From: Paludibaculum sp.
GTDB taxonomy: Bacteria > Acidobacteriota > Terriglobia > Bryobacterales > Bryobacteraceae
Assembly (NCBI GenBank): GCA_029973955.1
Contig: JARKQJ010000002.1
Location: 1-64,000, forward strand
Direction: 5' to 3'
DNA length: 64,000 nt
Shown in pieces: positions 7,385 through 16,872 of the stretch. Position numbers and translations under genes: made by a program. Under the pieces are notes generated by a model. The model searched no databases. It saw only the letters and a program-made list of their open reading frames with translations, and was not told where the DNA came from. Each line of letters begins with the position of its first letter. Position 1 is the stretch's first letter.

Positions 7385-9496
7385 ATGTACCGCCGCCAGT
7401 TCTTCTACACTCCCTCTGCCGCCCTCGCCGCGGCCTCTGTCGCACAGGCTCAAATCCCCCAGGCCCTCCAGAATCCTGACTCCGTCACCAACCCGCCCGG
7501 CCTGGAATACTACCTCCTCGGCAATGGCCTCATCTGCGCCGGCATCCAGTCCGTCGCCACCCCCGAGACCGGTGCCCAGGCCGGCGTTGTCCTGATGTCC
7601 TCTGACCATCTCAACCGCAAGTTCGGCTCCCTCCTCTTCCAACCCTCCCGCGCCGGCCTCGACCTCACCCGCTGCGCCGTCTGGGCCGCCGCCCAGCCCT
7701 TCACCCCCCAGCCCGGCGCCGTCGCCTTCTCCTGGCGCTACCCTGACGGCATCCCTACCCTCCATCTCGAATGGCAGGCCGGCCCCCTCTTCGTCTCCGA
7801 AGACCTCTACTGCCCCATCGGTCTCCCCGCCCTCGTCCGCACCGTCACCATCGAAAACCGCTCCAACCAAACCGTCGACGCCCGCGCTGTAGTCACCCTC
7901 CGTCCCAATACGCTCCTCATGGACGAGTACGAGGTCGATCACCCCAACCAGCGCATCATCGCCCGCGGCTACCACCGCGTCGAACTCTCCGCCTCCCCCG
8001 GCGCCCGCGCCCTCTTCCGGGAAGTCGAAATCGCCTTCCCCTCGCTCGCTCCCGCCGCCAGGGCCTCCGGCCAGTTCATCATCACCGTCGACCAGCCCAA
8101 CGAAACGCCCCTCTCTCCCGCCAGCCTCTCCTCCGCCCGCCAGTCTTCCGTCAAATACTGGTCCACCTTTGCTCACGTCGAGACCGGAGACCCCACCCTC
8201 GACCGCCTCTTCCGCTCCGCTTCCCACATCTTCCGCGCCGTCGTCGCCAACTCCGGGAAAATGGACGGCGGCCCCTGGGGCTACAACCTCGAATGGCCCC
8301 GCGACGCCTCCATGTCCGCCGCCGCCTCCTGCATGGCCGGCCTCCCCGACATCGGCGACGCCGTCTTCGAACGCATCGTCTCACGCATGGTCAACGATCG
8401 CGGCGCCGCCATGGACTCCTCCGCCCAGCGCCCCCCCGAACTCGTCGAACTCGATCAGAACGGCCAGATCCTCCACGCCCTCTGGACCCACTACGCCTGG
8501 ACCGGCAACGCCGATATCCTCCGCCGCCATTGGCCCCGCATCCGTGCCGTCGCTGACTTTGCCCTCAACCCGATCTTCCGCGATCCCTCCACCGGCCTCG
8601 TTCACAATTCGCGCGAATTCTGGGAACGTCACTCCGCCCACGGCGTCCTCCCCGGCTACGAACTCACCTATCAGGTCTGGAACATCGCCGGCTGGCGCAA
8701 AGCCGCGCAGCTCGCCGCCCTTTTCGACGACACCGCTTCCGCCCGCCGCTGGACCGAAGCCGCCGACCAGATGCAGGACTCCTTCCTCCACCACCCCCGC
8801 CTCTCCTTCATCCGCGACGGCCGCCTCGTCAAACGCCTCCTGCTCAACGGGGACGTCCAGACCACCCTCACCCCCCCCAACCGCGATTCGCTCCCCCCCG
8901 GCATGCCCCTCCGCACCGAGTCCGTCTCTTATCTCAACCCAGACTCCTCCAGCGTCTATCCCATGCTCCTGGGCATCCTCGATCCCAAGTCGCCCGTAGC
9001 CCTCAAGACGCTCGAAGAGATGGAAACCCTCTGGAACCAGCGCTGGTCCCTCGGCGGCTACGGCCGCTACAACGTCACCGGCGAGCCGGATTCCCCCGGC
9101 CCCTGGCCCTTCGGCTCTCTCTTCATCGCCAGAGCCTACCTGGAAGCGGGCAACTCCGAAAAGGCCATGCGCACCCTCCGCTGGCTCGCCTCCGTCCCCG
9201 GAGGAAACTCCGGAACCTGGTTCGAATACTACGGCCCCCGGCCCATCCCCCCGCTCCCCCCGGTCGCCGTCATCCCCTGGAACTGCGCCGAACTGGTTAC
9301 CCTGGTCGTCCATCACATCCTGGGCATCCGCCCCGACCTGGAAGGTGTCACCATCCAGCCCAACCTCCCCGCGGGCATTGAGTCGGCGACAGCCCGCCTT
9401 CTCATCAAAAAGCAGCCCGTGACGGTGAAGGTCACCCGGGGCGCAAAGCCCAAGCGCATCCCCAATCCCACACAACCTGTCACCGTCGACGTGTAG
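7385..9496 (+). CDS. Secreted six-hairpin (alpha/alpha barrel) glycosidase-like protein
   Basis: 703 residues from ATG 7385. The N-terminus MYRRQFFYTPSAALAAASVAQA looks like an export signal with an arginine pair. The first ~270 residues resemble a beta-sandwich (TVTIENRSNQTVDARAVVTL). The rest is helical with motifs seen in (alpha/alpha)6 glycosidases of the glucoamylase/GH15 and related clans: GPWGYNLEWPRDASM near residue 295, where the WPRD aspartate is a typical substrate-binding or catalytic position, and WFEYYGP with NCAELVTLVVHHILGI near the C-terminus. The exact family and sugar are not assignable by eye. The frame is open upstream to 7103 but that part overlaps korD. Third codon positions are strongly C-rich, unlike plus-strand genes further right. 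Confidence 0.85.
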   Translation: MYRRQFFYTPSAALAAASVAQAQIPQALQNPDSVTNPPGLEYYLLGNGLICAGIQSVATPETGAQAGVVLMSSDHLNRKFGSLLFQPSRAGLDLTRCAVWAAAQPFTPQPGAVAFSWRYPDGIPTLHLEWQAGPLFVSEDLYCPIGLPALVRTVTIENRSNQTVDARAVVTLRPNTLLMDEYEVDHPNQRIIARGYHRVELSASPGARALFREVEIAFPSLAPAARASGQFIITVDQPNETPLSPASLSSARQSSVKYWSTFAHVETGDPTLDRLFRSASHIFRAVVANSGKMDGGPWGYNLEWPRDASMSAAASCMAGLPDIGDAVFERIVSRMVNDRGAAMDSSAQRPPELVELDQNGQILHALWTHYAWTGNADILRRHWPRIRAVADFALNPIFRDPSTGLVHNSREFWERHSAHGVLPGYELTYQVWNIAGWRKAAQLAALFDDTASARRWTEAADQMQDSFLHHPRLSFIRDGRLVKRLLLNGDVQTTLTPPNRDSLPPGMPLRTESVSYLNPDSSSVYPMLLGILDPKSPVALKTLEEMETLWNQRWSLGGYGRYNVTGEPDSPGPWPFGSLFIARAYLEAGNSEKAMRTLRWLASVPGGNSGTWFEYYGPRPIPPLPPVAVIPWNCAELVTLVVHHILGIRPDLEGVTIQPNLPAGIESATARLLIKKQPVTVKVTRGAKPKRIPNPTQPVTVDV

Positions 9497-9504
9497 CCCA
9501 CCTG

Positions 9505-9532
9505 CAGGCGGAGGACCGCCGCCTCCCGCCTG
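9505..9532. terminator. Stem-loop between convergent genes
   Basis: CAGGCGGAGG (9505-9514) pairs with CCTCCCGCCTG (9522-9532) around a 7-nt loop with one bulged base. It lies between the stops of the glycosidase (9496) and the lipase-like gene (9547). No T-run follows, so termination activity is uncertain. Confidence 0.45.
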
Positions 9533-9546
9533 CCTGTCCGGCTCTC

Positions 9547-10686
9547 TTACTTCACCGTCGTCGCCAGCGAAGTGCCCACGGGAATCACCGCGTCATACCT
9601 CATCCAGAACCCCGTCCCCACCTCAAACCACAGATCCGTAGCCTCCCCCGGCAGCATCTGCGCATAAAACACATTCAGCGGATTCGGCTCCGACGCCCGC
9701 GCCCACTCCACTCCAGCCCCCGAAATCAAACGCGTTGCCCCCGGCCGCGACACCATCCCTGCCCCATACCGCAGCAGATAGAAGTCCTCATCCGCCGCCT
9801 GCCCAATCACCTTCCAAGTCTCCGTGTCCTCCAGGAACGACAGCACCGCCTGCGCGCTCAGATGCCCCGGTCCATCCACACCCACAATCGAAGGCGACCC
9901 CGCGCAGATCGCCCCCAGCGCATCCGTATGCCGGTATGGCAGCACCCGCGTCCTCACCGGCTCCGCTGCGAAACTCCCCGAAGCGCTCATCAGGCTCACC
10001 ACCCCGTCGCTCGCCGCCCCCACGGTACCCAGAGGACACGCATTCCCCGCCAGAGCCATCAGATCCACACCCCGCACATCGTCCTTCCCGTTGTTCCATG
10101 TCGCCAACCGGAACAGGAAGTCCGACCCCGGCGCCATCTCCACCACCTGCGGCGTCAATGCCGGCAGCCCCACCGCCCAGAACGACCCGAAGTTCGGCGT
10201 CCCCATCATCACCAGCTTCCGCACCTTGTGCGGCTCCGGCGGCGCGAACGACCCATCCGCCTGCATGCCCGCCAGGTACGCCCGCGCAATCAGCCCGCCC
10301 ATGCTGTGCGCCACCAGGTCCACCTGCTCCACGCCGGTAGTCCCGTCTCCCCGCTTCACCTCCGACAGAAACCTGCCCAGCGCCAGCCCGCACTCTTCTA
10401 TCGACTTGCCCGCGCACTGCGCGCAATTATCGAAAAACAGCACCTCGTGCCCTGCCGCGGTAAGTACGCTTTCCAGCTCTCCAAAAGTGCTCCTCGATGG
10501 CGGAACACTTTGAGAAACCGGGCAAATTCCATATCTTAAGATATCCCCCAGGCTGGCCGGCAGTTGCAGCCCGTTCATCAACACCACCGCGGGCCGCGCC
10601 GAAATCGGTTGCACGCTCTGTGCCCGCACAAACTCCGCAACGGCACAAATGGAAACAAACAAAAAGAGAAGGTTTCGCCGCCTCAT
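9547..10686 (-). CDS. Secreted alpha/beta-hydrolase (lipase/PGAP1-like esterase)
   Basis: 379 residues with a signal peptide (MRRRNLLFLFVSICAVAEFVRA). The core has VVLMNGLQLPASLGD, an oxyanion-side strand, and QVDLVAHSMGGLIARAYLAG, in which Ser128 is the nucleophile elbow (A-H-S-M-G, a variant of GxSxG). A GVVSLMSASGSF segment and a histidine in YRHTDALGAI or DGPGHLSA could complete the triad. This is typical of lipases and PGAP1-like esterases. Cys residues 55, 88, 91 and 99 fit a disulfide-bearing exported protein. It is transcribed away from the TonB receptor at 10794 across a 107-bp region. Substrate unknown. Confidence 0.88.
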   Translation of the reverse strand: MRRRNLLFLFVSICAVAEFVRAQSVQPISARPAVVLMNGLQLPASLGDILRYGICPVSQSVPPSRSTFGELESVLTAAGHEVLFFDNCAQCAGKSIEECGLALGRFLSEVKRGDGTTGVEQVDLVAHSMGGLIARAYLAGMQADGSFAPPEPHKVRKLVMMGTPNFGSFWAVGLPALTPQVVEMAPGSDFLFRLATWNNGKDDVRGVDLMALAGNACPLGTVGAASDGVVSLMSASGSFAAEPVRTRVLPYRHTDALGAICAGSPSIVGVDGPGHLSAQAVLSFLEDTETWKVIGQAADEDFYLLRYGAGMVSRPGATRLISGAGVEWARASEPNPLNVFYAQMLPGEATDLWFEVGTGFWMRYDAVIPVGTSLATTVK

Positions 10687-10793
10687 ATTCCCTTGATTCT
10701 ACTCCATTGTTTTCTGCATCAAATAAGACACACGTTCCGATCTTAGGTCCGCCCAGGGCTGCCGGACCAGAAATCTAAATGGGGTCTACACCA

Positions 10794-13700
10794 ATGAAAC
10801 AGCTAGTAATAGCTCTATCCCTTGGTCTGCTCCTGTCATCCATGGCACCCGCGCAGATCACCACCGCTGAAATCCTTGGTACCGTCCGAGACGCCTCCGG
10901 CGCCGTCGTGGCCAATGCACAGGTCCAGGTTCAGAACCTCGACACAAACAGCAAACGCGAACTCACCACCACCGCTGAGGGCCTCTTCCGAGCCACTCAG
11001 CTTCCGCCTGGCAACTACCAGGTGGCAATCATCGCCAAAGGCTTCGGCAAATACGTCCAGGGCCCCATCGCCCTCCGCCTGGGCCAGGACGCCGAACTCA
11101 ATATCCGCCTCGAAATCGCCAACGTCACTGAGACCGTCAGCGTCATCTCCGACGCCCCTCTGCTCAACACCACCAACAGCGAAGTCGGCACCAACTTCGA
11201 CGTCAAGCGCATCGGCGAACTGCCCATGGCGCCCAACCGCAACATCCTCAACCTTGCCCTCCAGATCCCCGGCGTCAGCCAGCTCTCTTCGGGCAACAGC
11301 TCTTTCGCCGCCGGCGGCGTCACCTTCTCCGTCAACGGTATGCGCACCCGCTCCAACAACTTCATGCTCGATGGCGCGGACTCCAATAACGCATCCGTCG
11401 CCGGCCTCGTCCAGGAAGTAAACAACCCGGACCTCGTCGCTGAGTTCCGCGTCGTCACCAACCAATTCGCTCCCGAGTACGGCCGGGCCGCCGGCTCCGT
11501 CGTCAACATCCTCACCAAGTCCGGCACCAACGCCTTCCACGGCTCCGCCTACTGGACCTACAACGGCAACGCGCTGAACGCCCGCTCCAACCTCGACAAG
11601 CGCACGTTCACCAAAGCCCCCTGGCGCGTGGAAAACCAGTTCGCCGGCACCTTCGGCGGTCCCATCATCAAGGACAAGACCTTCTTCTTCGGCTCCCTGC
11701 TCCGCTGGACCGACCATCGCTACGCCAGCGGCACCCCCATCGGTGCCGCCCCCACTGCCGACGGCCTGAACATCCTGAGGAGCTCCGTCGGCAACCTCCC
11801 CCAGATCAAGGCATTCCTCGACAACATGCCCGCCGCGCAAACCGCCACCGGCGCCGTCGCGCGCTACACCTACAACGGCGGCAACTACACCGTCCCCCTC
11901 GGCACACTCGCCGGCGCCGCCTCCAACGTCGCCGAATACTGGCAGTGGAGCGGCCGTATCGACCACCACTTCAACGACAAGCACAACCTCATGGGCCGCT
12001 ACATGTTCGACGATCGCGTCAGCGTCTCCGGCCAGGCAGTGCCTCCGGGCCTCACTGCTTCCACTCCCGCCCGCCGCCAGGGTCTCGCCACCACTTACAA
12101 TTGGGCGCTCTCTCCCTACGCCTACAACGAACTGCGTGCCAACTTCCAGCGCATCTACTCCGTCACCAGCGCCGCCGATCCGCGCGCCATCACCATCCCC
12201 TCCATCGAAATCCCCGAGTTCGGCATGACCGGCTTCAACGACGCCACCAGCCGCACCGCACTCGGCCTCGCCGTCAACCTGCCCCAATCCCAGGCCCTCA
12301 CCAGCTACCAACTCGCCGACAACTTCGGCATCCTCAAGGGCAGCCACTCCCTCAAGTTCGGCTTCGACTTCCGCCGCCAGGATCAGAACCAGGACTTCAA
12401 TCCCACCATCCGCGGCCGCCTCTCCTACAACACCCTACAGGACTTCGTGGACGACGTCGCTCAAACCGCGTCCATCAACACCTTCCTGCCCGGCGTCGGC
12501 CGCTGGCAGAGCTACCGCTACTACGACTACGCCTTCTACGTTCAGGATGAGTGGCGCATCAACCCCCGCTTCACCATCACCTACGGCATCCGCTACGAGA
12601 CCCCCGGCAACCCGGCTGACTTCCTCGTCGGCCTCAACCAGAAGGTGCTCGCCAACAACAACAACGATCCCCGCTACGCCTTCACCCCCGTGCCGACCCG
12701 CGATATGAACAACTGGGCTCCGCGCTTCGGCTTCAACTACAAGATCAATGACAAGACGGTCCTCCGCGGCGGCTACTCCCGCACCTATGACCTGATCTTC
12801 AACAACATCTACCTCAACATTTACAGCGCCTTCCCCTTCACGCAGGTCAACAACCTCGCGGCCCGCACCCCCAAGAGCTACCAGTACGTCTACGCTCTCG
12901 GCTTCCAGGGCGCCACGCCGCCGGCCGTCGATCCGCTGCTGGTTCCGCGCACCATCGTCGGCGGCGACTTCCGTTCGCCTTATGCTGAGCAGGTCTCCTT
13001 CCAGGTCCAGCGCGAGGTCGCCAGGAACTGGATGGTCACCGCCGGCTACGTCGGCACCAAGGGCACCGCGCTCTTCCAGACCATCGACGGCAATCCCACC
13101 ATCCCCGGCACCAACGGCGTGTGGCGCGTCGATGGCACCCAGGGCGTTCGCCGCCTCCGCGCCAACGCCGCCAGTTCCTCCTACAACTCGCTCCAGACCA
13201 GCCTCGAGAAGCGCCTCTCGCAGAACTTCTCCATGGGCGCTCACTACACCTGGTCCACCTTCATCGATCTCGCCAGCGAGGTCTTCAACCCCTCCAACGC
13301 CGGTGAAGTCGCCGTCTCTCAGGACAGCTACAACCGCGCCGCCGACCGCGGCCGCTCCACCTACGACCGTCCGCAGCGCTTCTCCATCAACGGCGTCTAC
13401 GAGCTGCCGTTCATGAGGGAACAGCATGGCGTCCTCGGCCGCATCGTCGGAGGCTGGCAGCTCTCCGGCTTCCTCACCTTCCAGGCCGGCGCTCCCTTCA
13501 GCGCCCTCAATGGCGCCGACCCCGGCTTCCGCCTCTCCGGCATCGACGCCCTCGTCGGCAACGCCATCCGCCCCAACCTGAACACCTCTCTCGACCTCTC
13601 CTCCATGAGCGTCCGAGACATCCTCAACAACGGAGGCCGCACCCTGTTCTCACCCGTCACCGCCGCCAACCCCATCGGCAATGCCGGCCGCAACATCCTC

Positions 13701-13919
13701 CGCGCCAAGGGCATCCAGAACCTCGACGCCTCCATCGCCAAGAACTTCAAGATCACGGAGACCCACAACCTCCAGTACCGCTGCGAGTTCTACAACTCCA
13801 CCAACACCCGCAACTACGGCATCCCGGAAGCACGGATCAACAGCTCCGCTTTCGGCCTCGAAGGCAACACCGACGGCGGCAACCGCCGCATCGTCATGGC
13901 CCTTCGCTACACCTTCTAA
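10794..13919 (+). CDS. Oar-like TonB-dependent outer-membrane receptor with carboxypeptidase-regulatory domain
   Basis: 1,041 residues from ATG 10794 (MKQLVIALSLGLLLSSMAPAQ, signal peptide); an in-frame ATG at 10779 would add five residues. Residues about 22-110 form a carboxypeptidase-regulatory-like (CarboxypepD_reg) domain: ILGTVRDASGAVVANAQVQVQNL. A plug domain follows (VGTNFDVKRIGELPMAPN, VNGMRTRSNNFMLDGAD), then a beta-barrel rich in aromatic, alternating strands, ending in NRRIVMALRYTF with a terminal phenylalanine typical of outer-membrane barrels. Such Oar-like receptors are abundant in Acidobacteriota and Myxococcota and take up or bind large substrates with TonB. A strong hairpin terminator (13997) follows. 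No SusD-like partner is present. Confidence 0.93.
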   Translation: MKQLVIALSLGLLLSSMAPAQITTAEILGTVRDASGAVVANAQVQVQNLDTNSKRELTTTAEGLFRATQLPPGNYQVAIIAKGFGKYVQGPIALRLGQDAELNIRLEIANVTETVSVISDAPLLNTTNSEVGTNFDVKRIGELPMAPNRNILNLALQIPGVSQLSSGNSSFAAGGVTFSVNGMRTRSNNFMLDGADSNNASVAGLVQEVNNPDLVAEFRVVTNQFAPEYGRAAGSVVNILTKSGTNAFHGSAYWTYNGNALNARSNLDKRTFTKAPWRVENQFAGTFGGPIIKDKTFFFGSLLRWTDHRYASGTPIGAAPTADGLNILRSSVGNLPQIKAFLDNMPAAQTATGAVARYTYNGGNYTVPLGTLAGAASNVAEYWQWSGRIDHHFNDKHNLMGRYMFDDRVSVSGQAVPPGLTASTPARRQGLATTYNWALSPYAYNELRANFQRIYSVTSAADPRAITIPSIEIPEFGMTGFNDATSRTALGLAVNLPQSQALTSYQLADNFGILKGSHSLKFGFDFRRQDQNQDFNPTIRGRLSYNTLQDFVDDVAQTASINTFLPGVGRWQSYRYYDYAFYVQDEWRINPRFTITYGIRYETPGNPADFLVGLNQKVLANNNNDPRYAFTPVPTRDMNNWAPRFGFNYKINDKTVLRGGYSRTYDLIFNNIYLNIYSAFPFTQVNNLAARTPKSYQYVYALGFQGATPPAVDPLLVPRTIVGGDFRSPYAEQVSFQVQREVARNWMVTAGYVGTKGTALFQTIDGNPTIPGTNGVWRVDGTQGVRRLRANAASSSYNSLQTSLEKRLSQNFSMGAHYTWSTFIDLASEVFNPSNAGEVAVSQDSYNRAADRGRSTYDRPQRFSINGVYELPFMREQHGVLGRIVGGWQLSGFLTFQAGAPFSALNGADPGFRLSGIDALVGNAIRPNLNTSLDLSSMSVRDILNNGGRTLFSPVTAANPIGNAGRNILRAKGIQNLDASIAKNFKITETHNLQYRCEFYNSTNTRNYGIPEARINSSAFGLEGNTDGGNRRIVMALRYTF

Positions 13920-13928
13920 CGCCCCCCG

Positions 13929-13974
13929 GGGACAGTCGCCTGTGTCCCCCCGTGGACACAGCGAGACTGTTCCC
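13929..13974. repeat. Interspersed palindromic element, intergenic copy
   Basis: GGGACAGTC plus CTGTGTCC on the left pair with GGACACAG plus GACTGTTCCC on the right, with a short loop. It lies 9 bp after the TonB receptor stop and close to the place where the strand composition of the window changes. Same family as the copies at 4150, 20241 and 20316. Confidence 0.85.
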
Positions 13975-13996
13975 ACCTGGCGTCCCCCCCATTCTT

Positions 13997-14032
13997 CCGG
14001 AGGCCCTCGCTCGAGGGTCTCCGGTCTTTTTG
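13997..14032 (+). terminator. Rho-independent terminator of the TonB receptor
   Basis: CCGGAGGCCCTCG (13997-14009) pairs with CGAGGGTCTCCGG (14012-14024) with one G-T wobble, followed by TCTTTTTG. Position and orientation fit the end of the receptor transcript. Confidence 0.85.
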
Positions 14033-14102
14033 TCTTTCCCCTCCCTTCCCCACCCCATCAAATATTCGCAACCCCGGCGTGGCCGGAGGCTTCTCATTAG
14101 AT

Positions 14103-14774
14103 ATGAGAGTCTTCCTTGCATCGCTCGCACTTTGCCTTCCCGTCTTTGCCGGTGAGGCCGAGGACAAGCGCCTCACCGAATCCGCCACTGTCCTGAAAGA
14201 GATCATGGGCGCCGACGACAAGGCCATCCCACAGGATCTCTTCGCCAAGGCTGAATGCGCCGTCATTGTGCCGGGTGTGAAGAAGGCCGGCTTCATTGTC
14301 GGAGCAAAGTATGGCCGCGGCTTTGCAACCTGCCGCCAGCACGATGGCAAGGGTTGGACCGCGCCGGTCGGAGTCCGCGTGGAGGGCGGCAGCTTCGGCT
14401 TCCAGATCGGCGGCGCGGAAAGCGACGTCATCATGCTGGTGATGAACGAGAAGGGCATGGAGCGCCTGCTCTCCAGCAAGTTCACCATCGGTGGCGAAGC
14501 CACCGCCGCCGCCGGCCCAGTGGGCCGCAACGCCACCGCGCAAACCGATGCGACGATGCGCGCGGAAATCCTATCCTGGTCGCGTTCCCGCGGCGTCTTC
14601 GGCGGCATCGCACTGGACGGCGCGACGATGCGTGCAGACTCCGATGTCGATACCGCGCTCTACGGCGCCGGTACGGACCGCAAGGGCGTCCTGCAGGGCA
14701 AGAAGGAAGTGCCCGGCAGCGCCAAACCCATGGTGGAACTGCTGAACAAGTACGCCGGCTTCCGGAGCAAGTAA
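14103..14774 (+). CDS. SYLF (Ysc84) domain lipid-binding protein, exported
   Basis: 223 residues from ATG 14103; the signal peptide MRVFLASLALCLPVFAGEA ends with a good cleavage site. The body matches the SYLF/Ysc84 fold: DDKAIPQDLFAKAECAVIVPGVKKAGFIVGAKYGRG, then GWTAPVGVRVEGGSFGFQIGGAESDVIMLVMN and a C-terminal GVFGGIALDGA with YG. Proteins of this family bind phosphoinositides or other lipids; in bacteria they are periplasmic or cell-surface proteins of unknown role. The upstream in-frame ATG at 14079 is less likely since it would precede the signal. It stands alone, convergent with the GH57 gene whose stop is 5 bp away. Confidence 0.92.
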   Translation: MRVFLASLALCLPVFAGEAEDKRLTESATVLKEIMGADDKAIPQDLFAKAECAVIVPGVKKAGFIVGAKYGRGFATCRQHDGKGWTAPVGVRVEGGSFGFQIGGAESDVIMLVMNEKGMERLLSSKFTIGGEATAAAGPVGRNATAQTDATMRAEILSWSRSRGVFGGIALDGATMRADSDVDTALYGAGTDRKGVLQGKKEVPGSAKPMVELLNKYAGFRSK

Positions 14775-14778
14775 GCCT

Positions 14779-16872
14779 TCACTCCCACTGATCCGGATCG
14801 GAGGGGATGAACTCAATCCAACCCTGCACTGGGGCGGCCTCCAGAGGGAGGCCGTCTCTCCAGAGTGAGAGCTGAAAGCCGAGCGGCTTCTCGGCGTGGG
14901 CTCCCATCAATTCGAGCGGCGCGGCCATCTCGAAGATGCGGCCGAAGGCGGCGCGCGTTCCAGGCGGTGGAGGACCGTCCAGCGGGAAGCGCATTTCGCA
15001 GCCGCGGCCCTCAGACCTGGTGTTGACACGGATTTCGGCGGACGCATCGCACTCTTCGAGGTCCACCCGCAGGAACCAGTGCTCGCCGTCGCTGCCGTAG
15101 CGGATCTCCTGAATATACGTCGTCCGGCCGTGCATGGCGCCCTGGCGGTTGTCCTGGCTGTAGACGCCGGAGCCGAGCCATTCAAAGTAAGAGCTGACAT
15201 CGCCGTCGATGATGGGCGTGATGGCACCGCTGGGCTGCTGCTGAAAAGCTGGAACGGCGACGCGCAGGATGGGCCGCGACAGCGCCTCTGGCGGGGCGAG
15301 GTTGAGGGCGCGGTAGAAGTGGGCGAGGTGGTCACGGAAGAGCTTGTCGAACTCGGGCCGGTTCTCGGAGTGGTGGTGCGGACCGTACCACCAGCACCAG
15401 TCGCTGCCTTCGGCGATGAGCAGCTCCTCGAAGGCAAGGTCCTTCTGCCGCTGGGTGAGCGCTGCGCCTTCCTCTGAATTCACGACACGGTCGTAAGTCT
15501 CGCGGGCATCGAGCAGGAACTCCCAGGCCTGGTTGTCCTCCTCGTGTCCGATCCAGACGTCGAAGTTGGCGTTGATCCAGGATCCGGGGTGAATATGGCC
15601 GATCTCGTCGGCGGGCACGAGTTCGATGGCCTCGCTGACGGTGACGGCGGAGAGATCGCCGGACTCGGAGATGAGACGGTAAAGCTCCTTGAGGAACGGC
15701 CGTCCGCTGAGGTGGTAATGCTCCCAGGCGTTCTCGCCGTCGAGGATGACGGGCACCAGCGCGTCGCGGCCTTCGGCGTGGAGGTGGCGGGCGTTGTCGC
15801 GGACGCGATCGAGGAAGTGGTGGGCGGCGTCGCGGGCGTCCATGCGGGAGTAGACGAAGCCGATGAGGTCGCTGAGGAAGTGGTCGCGGAAGATCATCCG
15901 CATCTCGCGGCCGTCGCGTTTCCAGAGATAGGGCCGGTAGGTTTCGCGGACGCCGGCGAGGGTCTGAAGCGTGGCGCCGAGCACACCGTTGTCGGTAGCC
16001 ATCCACTTGACGCCGAGATCGGCGGCGAGCGCCAGGGCCTGATCGGAGACGGAGCCCTCGGACGGCCACATGCCGGCGGGCTTGCTGCCGAAGTGGCGTT
16101 CGGCATAGTCGATGGCATCCACCATCTGGCGGCGGGCGTCCTGGGGGTAGTGGAAGCGGCGCGGCAGGGAGGCGGTGGGCTGGGCGACGCTGGCGATGGA
16201 GGAGTCGCAGAGCAGTGGCAGGATGGGGTGATAGAAGGGCGTGACCGAGAGTTCGATCTGCCCGGCGGCGGCGAGCTTCTGATAGACGGGCAGCACCATG
16301 CCGCAGATCTCGCGCTGTTTGCGGCCCATGAGGGCCTGGTCATCGAGCGAGTAGTTGCGCTGTTTGGCGACGAGGGCGCGGACTTCAGGATCCGTGGCGA
16401 GGATGATCTCGTCGAACCAGGCGAGTTGGGAGAGGACCTGGAGATCGCGCAGGCCCTGCGGGCCGAACTGGCGGGCGAGGGCGGCGTAGTGGCCGTGGGC
16501 GGCGCGCCATTGTTCGTAGAGTTCGCCGTAACGGGGGTAGCGGTGGATGACACGCCCTGGCTCGGCCTGGAAGAAATATTTGAGGAGGAACTCCTGCTCC
16601 TGGGGAGTGAGTTCCTCGGCGGGTTTGAGGGCGACGCGGAGGAAGGGGTCGCGGGCGATACCTCGGGCGTACTCTTCGATCTGGACGAGCATCGAAGGGA
16701 CGAGGTTGAAGGTCTGGTGGAGTTGGGGAAACTCCTCCAGCATGGCGGCCATGCCGTAGTAGTCCTTGAGGGCGTGCATCCTCGTCCAGGGGAGTTGGTA
16801 TTCACCGGTGGCCAGATCCTTGTAGAAGGGCTGGTGCATGTGCCAGACGAAGACGAGGTAGGTATGCGGCAT
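14779..16872 (-). CDS. Glycoside hydrolase family 57 protein (alpha-glucan active)
   Basis: 697 residues. GH57 conserved region 1 opens the protein (FVWHMHQPFY, His11 and His13). MWPSEGSVSDQA carries Glu272, the likely nucleophile of region 3, and VPVILDGENAWEHY holds Asp378, the candidate acid/base of region 4. The order and spacing are those of GH57 enzymes acting on alpha-glucans (alpha-amylase, glucodextranase-like and related). There is no signal peptide, so a cytoplasmic role in storage or imported alpha-glucan turnover is likely. The ATG shares bases with the TAA of the upstream phosphoesterase gene (TAATG), indicating coupling within the nadE-phosphoesterase-GH57 operon. Confidence 0.92.
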   Translation of the reverse strand: MPHTYLVFVWHMHQPFYKDLATGEYQLPWTRMHALKDYYGMAAMLEEFPQLHQTFNLVPSMLVQIEEYARGIARDPFLRVALKPAEELTPQEQEFLLKYFFQAEPGRVIHRYPRYGELYEQWRAAHGHYAALARQFGPQGLRDLQVLSQLAWFDEIILATDPEVRALVAKQRNYSLDDQALMGRKQREICGMVLPVYQKLAAAGQIELSVTPFYHPILPLLCDSSIASVAQPTASLPRRFHYPQDARRQMVDAIDYAERHFGSKPAGMWPSEGSVSDQALALAADLGVKWMATDNGVLGATLQTLAGVRETYRPYLWKRDGREMRMIFRDHFLSDLIGFVYSRMDARDAAHHFLDRVRDNARHLHAEGRDALVPVILDGENAWEHYHLSGRPFLKELYRLISESGDLSAVTVSEAIELVPADEIGHIHPGSWINANFDVWIGHEEDNQAWEFLLDARETYDRVVNSEEGAALTQRQKDLAFEELLIAEGSDWCWWYGPHHHSENRPEFDKLFRDHLAHFYRALNLAPPEALSRPILRVAVPAFQQQPSGAITPIIDGDVSSYFEWLGSGVYSQDNRQGAMHGRTTYIQEIRYGSDGEHWFLRVDLEECDASAEIRVNTRSEGRGCEMRFPLDGPPPPGTRAAFGRIFEMAAPLELMGAHAEKPLGFQLSLWRDGLPLEAAPVQGWIEFIPSDPDQWE

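Noticed and set aside
13900..14102. Replication origin at the skew change
   Set aside because: No DnaA-box cluster, AT-rich zone or dnaA/dnaN genes; kept only as one explanation of the skew finding.
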